Source: Algoriphagus formosus
GTDB taxonomy: Bacteria > Bacteroidota > Bacteroidia > Cytophagales > Cyclobacteriaceae
Direction: 5' to 3'
Assembly (NCBI RefSeq): GCF_002807035.1
Contig: NZ_NIUC01000002.1
Span: 1,579,267-1,643,266 of the forward strand
DNA length: 64,000 nt
Shown here piece after piece: positions 27,125-35,334 of this stretch. The position numbers and the translations under genes are program-made. Under the pieces are notes generated by a model, which did no database searches, was not told the origin of the DNA, and saw only the letters and a program-made list of their open reading frames with translations. Position 1 is the first letter of the stretch. Each line of letters opens with the position of its first letter.

Positions 27125-28018
27125 ATGATCATGAAGCAAAATCAGGAATACTCATTATTCCTTCTTGGACTACTTGAGAGCAGCGCTGAACAGAAATCTC
27201 TGGATTGGCTGAAGCAAAAAGTTTCAAAAATTAAGGATGCCTCCAGTCCTACCGGCTTTTTTCTGGCTTTTTCACAGGCATCAAGGTTTTTTTCAAAAGA
27301 TCCGCTCAAACTGAGCGATGCGGAAAAAAACAAGGCTGAGCAACTAGTAGAAGGATTTGACCCTAGTCATTGGAATTCCTTACAAACAGCAAGGACCTAC
27401 TTGTTATTCCATCTTAATTTGGAAAAGGAAGATTGGTTGAAGGCAGTTAATCAGCTTTTTGAGACAGGGGATTTGTATGAGCAAGCGGCTCTTTATGCAG
27501 CGCTTCCATTATTGCCTTTTCAAAACGAACTTTTGCCAAGAGCAATAGATGGCTGCCGAACCAATATGACTTTGGTCTTCGATGCGATTGCTTTGAATAA
27601 TCCATTCCCGAGAAAGAGTTTCCCTGAGCTTAATTGGAATCAAATGGTTTTGAAGGCCATTTTTATGCAGCGACCTCTTTACCAAATTCAAGGACTAGAA
27701 GAGCGAAGAAACGCAGCACTTGCTGAGATTGCTTCTGATTTTGCTCATGAGCGCTGGGCAGCAGGTCGAAATGTAATGCCGGAACTTTGGCGGCTGGTAG
27801 TTCCATTTACCAATGAACGATACCTTGCTGATCTTGAGAGAACACTGAATTCTGATGATCAACTAGAGCAAATTGCTGGAGCCCTAGCCTTGACGGAGAG
27901 TAATTCGGAAGAGTCTAGAACTCTTCTTCAAGCATACCCTGTTCTTATGGAAAAAGTTGCTTCCGGAAAGTATGACTGGGAGGCAATCGGGAAAGAATTT
28001 CAGGAGAAAAGTGCTTGA
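27125..28018 (+). CDS. eboA: EboA family protein
   Basis: 297 residues, soluble and helical (HEAT-like), with no enzyme motif. A second ATG two codons in is an equal start choice. It is the first gene of a cluster that matches the ebo order A to F in every member, and the family call leans on that context. An 11-bp palindrome CCCAAATTGGG (27066-27076) lies 49 nt upstream. The function of EboA is unknown; in cyanobacteria the cluster is linked to moving a scytonemin precursor to the periplasm. Confidence 0.82.
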   Translation: MIMKQNQEYSLFLLGLLESSAEQKSLDWLKQKVSKIKDASSPTGFFLAFSQASRFFSKDPLKLSDAEKNKAEQLVEGFDPSHWNSLQTARTYLLFHLNLEKEDWLKAVNQLFETGDLYEQAALYAALPLLPFQNELLPRAIDGCRTNMTLVFDAIALNNPFPRKSFPELNWNQMVLKAIFMQRPLYQIQGLEERRNAALAEIASDFAHERWAAGRNVMPELWRLVVPFTNERYLADLERTLNSDDQLEQIAGALALTESNSEESRTLLQAYPVLMEKVASGKYDWEAIGKEFQEKSA

Positions 28019-28066
28019 TTTCAGATCCTATTTATAAATCACTTAGATACAAAAACCTTTTCAACC

Positions 28067-28972
28067 ATGTACATAGATCCGCATATCCACTTAGTTTCAC
28101 GTACCACAGATGACTACGAAGCCATGCAAAAGGCAGGAATTGTAGCCACCATTGAACCGGCTTTTTGGCTGGGTCAGCCTAGAACGGAGGTCGGAAGTTT
28201 CAAAGATTATTTCAGTACCCTCGTGGGATGGGAGCGTTTCCGAGCCAGTCAATTTGGGATTGTGCATTATTGTACGATGGGCTTAAATTCAAAAGAGGCC
28301 AATAATATTCCCTTGGCAGAGCAAGTGATGGAGCTTTTGCCACTTTATGTGGGGAAGGAAGGAGTAGTCGCAATCGGAGAAATCGGCTATGACGATCAGA
28401 CAGAAGCTGAGGATAGGTTTTATCGGGAGCAACTCGAATTAGCCAAAGAAGTGGATTTGCCTGTTTTGATACACACTCCTCACCGAGATAAGAAAAAGGG
28501 AACCTACCGCTCCATGGATGTGGCGGAGGAGCATGGCATGGATCCGGGATGGATTATCGTCGACCATAACAATGAAGAGACTGTCAAGGAAGTCTTGGAT
28601 CGTGGATATTGGGCGGGATTTACCATTTACCCGCACACCAAGATGGGTTCGGAGCGAATGGTGGAAATCGTCAAGCAGTATGGACCTGAACGAATCATCG
28701 TCAATTCTGCTGCAGATTGGGGGATTTCCGATCCTTTGGCAGTGCCCAAAACTGCCGATCTGATGCGAAAAATGGGAATTCCTGAGGAGCATGTGCAGAT
28801 GGTTACATATAGAAATGCGCTTGCTGCATTTTCACTTTCAGGGCAAATGCACGAAGATGATTGGTTGAAGGCTCCACCTATCGATCAGACCAAGAAAATG
28901 GGCGGTAATTCTGTACTTCGGGGAGGACAGGTTCCAAGAGTGGAGGGGCCTTCTGATCGGGTAGAAAACTAA
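28067..28972 (+). CDS. eboB: TatD-family metal-dependent hydrolase EboB
   Basis: 301 residues. A TIM-barrel amidohydrolase/TatD pattern is seen: YIDPHIHLVSRT at the N-terminus, GEIGYDD in the middle, VLIHTPHRDKK, and NSAADWGISDP near the end (the usual Asp). It starts with ATG at 28067, 48 nt after eboA, and eboC begins 3 nt after its stop. The substrate is unknown. Position and family agree with the second ebo gene. Confidence 0.87.
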   Translation: MYIDPHIHLVSRTTDDYEAMQKAGIVATIEPAFWLGQPRTEVGSFKDYFSTLVGWERFRASQFGIVHYCTMGLNSKEANNIPLAEQVMELLPLYVGKEGVVAIGEIGYDDQTEAEDRFYREQLELAKEVDLPVLIHTPHRDKKKGTYRSMDVAEEHGMDPGWIIVDHNNEETVKEVLDRGYWAGFTIYPHTKMGSERMVEIVKQYGPERIIVNSAADWGISDPLAVPKTADLMRKMGIPEEHVQMVTYRNALAAFSLSGQMHEDDWLKAPPIDQTKKMGGNSVLRGGQVPRVEGPSDRVEN

Positions 28973-28975
28973 TTC

Positions 28976-29887
28976 ATGGCAAGCAAGCTATTCGCCTATC
29001 TCCAACTCACCCGTCCAGCCAATGTGGTGACAGCAATTGCGGATATTTGGGCAGGTTTTGCCATTGCCGGGGGTTGGTCCTACTTGATTTCAAATTGGGA
29101 ACAAGGGTCGGGAGACTTTTGGCAAAATTTGCTTTGGCTTTCTTTGAGTACCATCGGGCTTTATGCAGGTGGCGTAGCTTTCAATGATATTGCTGATGCT
29201 GACTTGGATGCCATAGAGCGACCCGAAAGACCAATTCCGAGTGGAAGAGCATCAAAAAACGGAGCGATTCTGATGTCCTCATTGCTACTTTTAGGAGGAG
29301 TCTTAGCCGCCTTTCAGGTAAACCATTTAGCAGGAATTTTAGCAATTTCTGTGGCTTTTTGCGCCTTGCTTTACGACTATTGGGGTAAGCATCAAACAAT
29401 CTTTGGACCAATCAATATGGGGCTTTGTCGGGCCGGGAACTTGCTGCTTGGAGTGGCGGTAGCGCCTGAAGTTTTGAGTAAAATATGGCCGATTGGTCTC
29501 TTGCCACTGATCTATGTTGCAGCCATTACCATGGTGAGTAGAGGAGAAGTGCACGGCAAAAACCTGAAGGCTCTTTTTGGTGGATTTGGGATGTATACCT
29601 TTATCATTTTGGTAATCTTTTTTACATCAAAAATTCAAACAAGTGATTTTTGGCAGGTGATTCCATTTTTGGCACTGCTATCCTACATGATTTTTCCACC
29701 GCTTATCAGAGCTATTCGGACCCAATCACCTCAATTTATCGGAAAATCCGTCAAAGCTGCCGTTATTTCATTGATTATCGTGAATGCTTCCCTTGCTGTG
29801 GCTTTTGAAGGTTGGATGATCGGGCTCGTGATTCTAGCACTTTTGCCCTTATCTTTGGGCTTGGCCAAAGCCTTCGCTGTCACCTAG
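28976..29887 (+). CDS. eboC: UbiA-like prenyltransferase EboC
   Basis: 303 residues with about eight membrane segments. The UbiA motif near the N-terminus is AFNDIADADLDAIERPERPI, a form of NDxxDxxxD that binds prenyl diphosphate through magnesium. The second Asp motif is weaker (LLYDYWGK). It would attach a polyprenyl group to an acceptor in the inner membrane. Only 3 nt separate it from eboB. It is the only membrane enzyme of the cluster. Confidence 0.9.
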   Translation: MASKLFAYLQLTRPANVVTAIADIWAGFAIAGGWSYLISNWEQGSGDFWQNLLWLSLSTIGLYAGGVAFNDIADADLDAIERPERPIPSGRASKNGAILMSSLLLLGGVLAAFQVNHLAGILAISVAFCALLYDYWGKHQTIFGPINMGLCRAGNLLLGVAVAPEVLSKIWPIGLLPLIYVAAITMVSRGEVHGKNLKALFGGFGMYTFIILVIFFTSKIQTSDFWQVIPFLALLSYMIFPPLIRAIRTQSPQFIGKSVKAAVISLIIVNASLAVAFEGWMIGLVILALLPLSLGLAKAFAVT

Positions 29888-29934
29888 ATTATGCCTTTGC
29901 GAAACTTTCGCTTGCTCAGACCTATTATCCCTGT

Positions 29935-31083
29935 ATGAATACCATTTTGCAGCAGTCCTTCTCGGTTTCGTTTCAGTATCCAGTGTGCTTTACTGAAGAC
30001 CTCTTTTCGTTTGCAAATACCCAATTTGTCGATGTTCTCGAAAAAGGGAAGCTTGTCAAAACCTATTTCGTCATAGATAGTGGGGTAGCGGAAACTTTTC
30101 CGGATTTGATTTCAAAGATTAAATCTTATGCCACACACTTTAAAGACCGCTTTTTCCTTTGTGCAGACCCCTTGATTGTCCCAGGAGGAGAAGTCTGTAA
30201 GAACGATCCCAAAGTCTACCATCAGGTAGTGGAGGCAACTCATGAGTTTGGGATTGATCGTCATTCATATATCGTTGCTATTGGTGGTGGGGCTGTTTTG
30301 GACATGGTAGGCTTTGCAGCTGCTATTTCACATCGTGGGATCCGATTGGTTCGTGTCCCGACGACTGTACTTTCTCAAAATGACTCTGGGGTGGGAGTTA
30401 AGAACAGCATCAACTACTTCGGAAAGAAGAATTACCTCGGTACTTTCACCACTCCTGTGGCCGTCTTAAATGACTTTAATTTCTTGAAGTCGCTCGATGA
30501 TCGAGATTGGCGAGCGGGTATAGCTGAGGCGCTAAAAGTCGCTTTGATTAAAGATTTGAGTTTTTTCGAATGGCTGGAAAAGGAAGCAATAGCCCTTTCC
30601 AAAAGAGAAATGGAACCGATGAAAGCTCAAATCATTAGGTGTGCGCAAATGCATATGGACCATATTGCAGGAGAGGATCCTTTTGAATTCGGTTCTTCCC
30701 GTCCTTTGGATTTTGGACACTGGGCGGCCCATAAGCTCGAGCATCTCAGCCAATATCGTGTTCGGCATGGAGAGGCTGTCGCCATTGGCATTGCCTTGGA
30801 TTCTTGTTATTCCCACCTTTTGGGATGGATCAGCAAGGAGGATTTGGATCGGGTTTTTGGGGTGATTCGAACTTTAGGCTTCTCGCTTTATGAGCCTGAA
30901 CTTTCTGGCGAAAATCTCATTAAGGGACTTCGGGAGTTTCAGGAGCATTTGGGAGGTCAGTTAACGATTATGCTTTTGGAGAAGCTTGGTAAAGGAGTCG
31001 AGGTGCACGAAATGGATGAAAATCTTATTCAATCTGCAATCCAACTACTGGAAGAGGAAAACCGAACAGTCAAAAATCATTGA
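29935..31083 (+). CDS. eboD: 3-dehydroquinate synthase-like protein EboD
   Basis: 382 residues from the ATG at 29935; an upstream extension would overlap eboC. The dehydroquinate-synthase fold is shown by AIGGGAVLDMVGFAAA, VRVPTTVLSQNDSGVGVKNS, AGIAEALKVALIKD and a metal-binding HWAAHKLEHLS / RHGEAVAIGI pair. Related sugar-phosphate cyclases make other cyclitols, so the reaction may not be dehydroquinate synthesis. No shikimate-pathway gene is nearby. Confidence 0.88.
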   Translation: MNTILQQSFSVSFQYPVCFTEDLFSFANTQFVDVLEKGKLVKTYFVIDSGVAETFPDLISKIKSYATHFKDRFFLCADPLIVPGGEVCKNDPKVYHQVVEATHEFGIDRHSYIVAIGGGAVLDMVGFAAAISHRGIRLVRVPTTVLSQNDSGVGVKNSINYFGKKNYLGTFTTPVAVLNDFNFLKSLDDRDWRAGIAEALKVALIKDLSFFEWLEKEAIALSKREMEPMKAQIIRCAQMHMDHIAGEDPFEFGSSRPLDFGHWAAHKLEHLSQYRVRHGEAVAIGIALDSCYSHLLGWISKEDLDRVFGVIRTLGFSLYEPELSGENLIKGLREFQEHLGGQLTIMLLEKLGKGVEVHEMDENLIQSAIQLLEEENRTVKNH

Positions 31084-31086
31084 TTT

Positions 31087-32289
31087 ATGCATATTGGGGA
31101 CTTTCATCTGAGCTACTGTAGCAATATCCATCCCGGAGAAAGCTGGAAAGAGACTTTCGAAAATCTAAAAAAGTATATCCCTCAAGTACGCCAAAACCTT
31201 GGTTGGGAAGGAGCTTTTGGAATTGGTTTGCGCCTATCTCATGAGGCTAGCTTGGAACTGCAAAATCCGGAAAACCTGAAGGCTTTTCAGCAATGGCTTG
31301 AGGCGGCAAATGCCTATGTTTTCACGCTCAATTGTTTTCCTTACGGAAGTTTTCATCATACACGAGTCAAAGATCAGGTTCATCAACCCGACTGGACCAC
31401 TAAGGAACGGAAAGAATATACCATTCGGAGTTTTAGGCTCCTAGCTGAATTACTTCCTAGCGGTCAAGAAGGGGGAATTTCCACCTCGCCCGTTTCTTAC
31501 AGGTATTGGTTTCCGGATAAAAAATCGACCGAAAAAGCATTAGAAACTGCTGTTCAAAATTTTGCAGAAGTGGTCGCTGAGTTGGAAAAGATCGAACGAG
31601 AGACTGGTAAATATTTGCATTTGGATATCGAGCCTGAACCGGACGGAATTTTGGAAAATTCGGATGAGATGATCTGGTTTTTCCAAGATTGGATGTTGAC
31701 AAATGGAGCAGCTTTTTTGGTGTCTCTGTATGGTTTTAGCCTTGAAAAGGCAAAGGAACTTATTCACCGTTATATTCAGGTTTGTTACGATGTCTGCCAT
31801 TTTGCGATCGTTTATGAAAAGCCGGAAGTAACCTTTGAGAAGTTTGCGAAAGCAGGGATTAAAGTCGGGAAAATACAAGTATCAGCGGCTTTGCAAGTCA
31901 AGCTGGAGCAGGACCGAAATGCCATTCGAAATCAATTGGAAGCATTTGCTGAATCCACCTACCTGCACCAAGTGGTGGGAAGAAAAATGGATGGTGACTT
32001 GGTTTCCTATTCAGATTTGCCAGAGGCATTGGAGCAACTTGATGGTGCAGTAGAAAATGAATGGAGAATCCACTTCCACGTGCCGCTCTTTGTTGAAAAA
32101 TATGGGCAATTCTTTTCCACTCAATCCCAAATTGTCGAAGTTTTGGAATACTTAAAGCAAAATCCAGCCTTATGTCAGCATTTAGAGGTGGAGACCTATA
32201 CTTGGGAAGTTTTGCCTGCCGATATGCAAGTTAGACTAGATGAATCAATCAGTCGTGAGTTGAGTTGGGTATTGGAAAGATTGATTTGA
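31087..32289 (+). CDS. eboE: EboE, xylose-isomerase-like TIM-barrel protein
   Basis: 400 residues starting 3 nt after eboD. It opens with IGDFHLSYCSNIHPGESW, a hallmark of EboE, and has LHLDIEPEPDGILE and VCYDVCHFAIVYE blocks like the metal-binding strands of sugar-phosphate isomerase/epimerase barrels. Activity is unknown. It ends 2 nt before eboF. Confidence 0.87.
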   Translation: MHIGDFHLSYCSNIHPGESWKETFENLKKYIPQVRQNLGWEGAFGIGLRLSHEASLELQNPENLKAFQQWLEAANAYVFTLNCFPYGSFHHTRVKDQVHQPDWTTKERKEYTIRSFRLLAELLPSGQEGGISTSPVSYRYWFPDKKSTEKALETAVQNFAEVVAELEKIERETGKYLHLDIEPEPDGILENSDEMIWFFQDWMLTNGAAFLVSLYGFSLEKAKELIHRYIQVCYDVCHFAIVYEKPEVTFEKFAKAGIKVGKIQVSAALQVKLEQDRNAIRNQLEAFAESTYLHQVVGRKMDGDLVSYSDLPEALEQLDGAVENEWRIHFHVPLFVEKYGQFFSTQSQIVEVLEYLKQNPALCQHLEVETYTWEVLPADMQVRLDESISRELSWVLERLI

Positions 32290-32291
32290 AA

Positions 32292-33662
32292 ATGAAAAAA
32301 ACCGTCGTCCTAAATATCGTAGCACTTTCATCCCGTGTAATTGGCGAGCATACGCCTTTTCTCAAAAGTTGGATAGAAAGTAAGCGAAAGGCCATCATCG
32401 AGCCCGTTTTACCAGCTGTGACCTGTTCCGCTCAATCGGTATATTTGACAGGAAAAATGCCTGCTGAGAATGGAATCGTCGGGAATGGATGGTATTTTAA
32501 GGATGAATGCGAAATTAAATTTTGGAGACAGTCAAACCGTTTAGTTCAGGGACCTAAAATTTGGGACAAGCTCAAAGCAGAAAACCCGGATTTTGTCTGT
32601 GCGAATATGTTTTGGTGGTACAATATGTACTCTTCAGTCGATATCGCTGTGACTCCACGCCCGCTTTATCCTGCTGATGGGCGAAAACTCCCTGATTGTC
32701 ATTCCCAACCGATGAAGCTTCGGGATAGACTCCAAAAGGAGCTCGGTCAGTTTCCCTTATTTTCTTTTTGGGGACCCAATGCCAATATTTCCTCTACAGA
32801 TTGGATAGCAGAAGCTGCTAAAAAAGTAGATCATTGGTATAAGCCTACGCTCAATTTAGTTTACCTTCCGCATCTTGACTATGGACTGCAGAAGTATGGC
32901 TTGGATTTCGATAAAATCGGTAAGCTCTTACAGGAGATTGATTTGGTAGCCAAAGACCTGATTACCTATTTCGAAAATCAAGGCACAGAAGTTATTCTTC
33001 TCTCAGAATACGGCATTACCAATGTTTCCCAACCCATCCACATTAATAGACTTTTGAGATCTGCAGGCTGGATTCAGGTGAAGGATGAATTGGGTCTCGA
33101 AACCTTGGATGCTGGCACTTCGCAGGCATTTGCCATTGCTGATCACCAAATCGCTCACGTGCATATTCAAGACGAAACAGTCTACGATCAGGTCAAAAGC
33201 CTCTTGGAAAATACGCCTGGAATTGAAAAAGTTTTGGACAAGGAGGCTCAAAAGGAATATGGGTTAAATCATGATCGCTCAGGTGATTTGGTAGTGGTCG
33301 CTGATTCTGACTCCTGGTTCACATATTATTTTTGGTTGGATGATGAAAAAGCACCTGATTATGCACGATGCGTGGATATTCATCGAAAGCCCGGATATGA
33401 TCCTGTGGAATTGTTTTTAGATCCGAAAATTAAAATGCCGCTATTGAAAGTGGGCTCAAAGGTGCTCAAGAAAAAACTGGGATTCCGGTATCTGATGGAT
33501 GTGATTCCTTTGGAAGCGGAACTGGTGAAAGGTTCGCATGGTCGAATTCCTGAAGAGGACGAGGACAAGCCGATATTTGTGGGGCCGGAAGGGTTGGTGA
33601 AGTCCAAAAAAATCAAGCCTACCGAGGTTTTTGATCTGATTTATCAAGCTGTAAAGGCTTAA
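32292..33662 (+). CDS. eboF: EboF, nucleotide pyrophosphatase/phosphodiesterase-like protein
   Basis: 456 residues from the ATG at 32292; a TTG 27 nt upstream lies inside eboE. The alkaline phosphatase superfamily core has VLPAVTCSAQSVYLTGKMPA (nucleophile region), LVYLPHLDYGLQKYG, ILLSEYGITNVSQPIHINR and KGSHGRIPEEDEDKP. It has no signal peptide, so it acts in the cytoplasm. Its last four bases overlap the convergent HD gene. Confidence 0.88.
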   Translation: MKKTVVLNIVALSSRVIGEHTPFLKSWIESKRKAIIEPVLPAVTCSAQSVYLTGKMPAENGIVGNGWYFKDECEIKFWRQSNRLVQGPKIWDKLKAENPDFVCANMFWWYNMYSSVDIAVTPRPLYPADGRKLPDCHSQPMKLRDRLQKELGQFPLFSFWGPNANISSTDWIAEAAKKVDHWYKPTLNLVYLPHLDYGLQKYGLDFDKIGKLLQEIDLVAKDLITYFENQGTEVILLSEYGITNVSQPIHINRLLRSAGWIQVKDELGLETLDAGTSQAFAIADHQIAHVHIQDETVYDQVKSLLENTPGIEKVLDKEAQKEYGLNHDRSGDLVVVADSDSWFTYYFWLDDEKAPDYARCVDIHRKPGYDPVELFLDPKIKMPLLKVGSKVLKKKLGFRYLMDVIPLEAELVKGSHGRIPEEDEDKPIFVGPEGLVKSKKIKPTEVFDLIYQAVKA

Positions 33663-34243
33663 ACCAAGCCGAGGGTCTTTTTGACAGATCGCAGGTTTTC
33701 TTGTTTTTTAGGGGTTCGATGTTTTTTGCAATACTCCGTATGGTAGTGATGCTTTTCCAAAAATGTCAGTTGCAATTCATTCCAAGCCTGCTCTGAAAAA
33801 CTATGATTGAAGTGCTTGAGCTCTTCAAAAAGTGCACTTCCTTGGCGCTCGAAATCATCCGTTCCCAAATATTCCAAATCCGCATCTGCAATAATTTTCT
33901 CTAATTGATTGGTGGGGCTTTGGGGGATTTTGGTTGCCATAATCATCCCATGGATTTTCTTTAAATCTTCCTCAGAAACGATTTCTCCAAGGTAGTGAGT
34001 GGCAATCCCACATCCGATTTCCTCATGGTTTTTTGGATTTTCTATAAAGCCAGTATCATGGAACAGGGCAGCTAGACGAAGCAATTCTTTGTCTTTCTGG
34101 TTTACATTTTCCACATCAGCCAGAAAAAGTGACTTCTCGATGACATATTCCGTATGGGCAGGATTATGATAGGTCAAGTATTCGGGAAGCTGATCCAGAA
34201 TATCCTGATAGATCTGTTTCTTTATTTTTTCAAAATCGATCAT
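33659..34243 (-). CDS. HD-domain phosphohydrolase
   Basis: 194 residues with the HD metal site: H in YHNPAHTEYV, HD in LAALFHDTGF, H in NHEEIG, and D in IIADADLEYLG. Such proteins hydrolyse nucleotides or cyclic nucleotides. The substrate is not predictable. It overlaps the YitT gene by 4 nt and the convergent eboF by 4 nt. Confidence 0.88.
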   Translation of the reverse strand: MIDFEKIKKQIYQDILDQLPEYLTYHNPAHTEYVIEKSLFLADVENVNQKDKELLRLAALFHDTGFIENPKNHEEIGCGIATHYLGEIVSEEDLKKIHGMIMATKIPQSPTNQLEKIIADADLEYLGTDDFERQGSALFEELKHFNHSFSEQAWNELQLTFLEKHHYHTEYCKKHRTPKKQENLRSVKKTLGLV

Positions 34244-35136
34244 ACGTGCTTTTTTCCCACTTGTTTGACGACTCCACCTTTTACCTCTTTGATAGTTTGG
34301 ACATAAAAGAAGGCTTTTGGGTCAATTTCTTGAATAGCAAGCTTCATTCGATGAACCTCTAGCCGTGTCACCACTGTCATGATAATATCACAGGGATGAT
34401 GGATATGAAAGGTATCAGGAAGGTAACCTCGCTCGCCTTTATAAACGGAGATAGCCTTTTTAAAATCCTTTACTATCAATTCTTTTACCAATTCGTGTTC
34501 TTTCGAAATAATTGTTAACGCGGTGTATTCCTCAAAGCCCTCAACAACGTAGTCAGTTGTCTTGATTGCTGTGAAATAAGTCAGTATGGAGTACATGGCA
34601 GGCTCAATACCAAATACAAATGCAGCGGACAGCATGATCAAGGAATTCAAGAAGACAGTAATCTCGCTTGCAGTAAGGGCGGAGTTTTTATGAAAATACT
34701 CTGTAACCACCTCAAAACCGTCAATTAATCCACCTCCTCGAATGATTAGCCCGATTCCTAATCCCATTAAAAATCCTCCGAAAACAGCTATTAGGACTTT
34801 GTCTTCGGTTACGGTTGGTACCTCCAAAAAGTGAAGGACAATCGTGAGGAGAAATATCGAAAATCCACTTTGGATAGCGAATGTCTTACCGATCATTTTC
34901 CAAGCCATAAAAAGGAATGGAAGATTCAACACGACCAAAAGTAGGTTAAGATTTATCCCAAAACCTAGATTTGCCAAGATGGCAATACCAGTCACCCCAC
35001 CATCCAAAAATTTATTGGGAAGCATAAATGCTTCTAAGGCTATCGCCGCAAGAGCAACGCCGCAGATGGTGTAAACCAAAGATTGTGGTGAGAGGATGGA
35101 AGCCCAATCTATTTTTTGCTTTGATGACTGCTTCAT
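34240..35136 (-). CDS. YitT family membrane protein (DUF161/DUF2179)
   Basis: 298 residues. Five or six membrane segments (AFMLPNKFLDGGVTGIAILA, GGFLMGLGIGLIIRGGG, DGFEVVTEY) are followed by a cytoplasmic DUF2179 domain ending in ALQEIDPKAFFYV-like sequence (here AIQEIDPKAFFYVQTIKEV). The transport role of the family is unproven. It is first of a two-gene unit with the HD protein. Confidence 0.92.
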   Translation of the reverse strand: MKQSSKQKIDWASILSPQSLVYTICGVALAAIALEAFMLPNKFLDGGVTGIAILANLGFGINLNLLLVVLNLPFLFMAWKMIGKTFAIQSGFSIFLLTIVLHFLEVPTVTEDKVLIAVFGGFLMGLGIGLIIRGGGLIDGFEVVTEYFHKNSALTASEITVFLNSLIMLSAAFVFGIEPAMYSILTYFTAIKTTDYVVEGFEEYTALTIISKEHELVKELIVKDFKKAISVYKGERGYLPDTFHIHHPCDIIMTVVTRLEVHRMKLAIQEIDPKAFFYVQTIKEVKGGVVKQVGKKHV

Positions 35137-35296
35137 CCTTTAGATTTAATTAAAAATACCTTCACTATTTAAGGCAATAATTGCAGATAAGTCTTCAATA
35201 TCAAAATTTTTGATCTTTTAAGAAAATAATTATTTAGTAGTTTAACAAGTAAGATCTTATTTATTTTTGGTCTCACGAGCTTGATTATAAGAAAGT

Positions 35297-35325
35297 GCCG
35301 ACCCTAAATGGATTTTAGGATCGGC
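35297..35325 (-). terminator. Hairpin terminator after the PD40-amidohydrolase gene
   Basis: GCCGACCCTAAA and TTTAGGATCGGC form a 12-bp stem with one mismatch and a 5-nt loop, 10 nt past the stop at 35335. The T-run is weak (ACTTTCTT on the minus strand). Confidence 0.6.
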
Positions 35326-35334
35326 TTCTATCTT

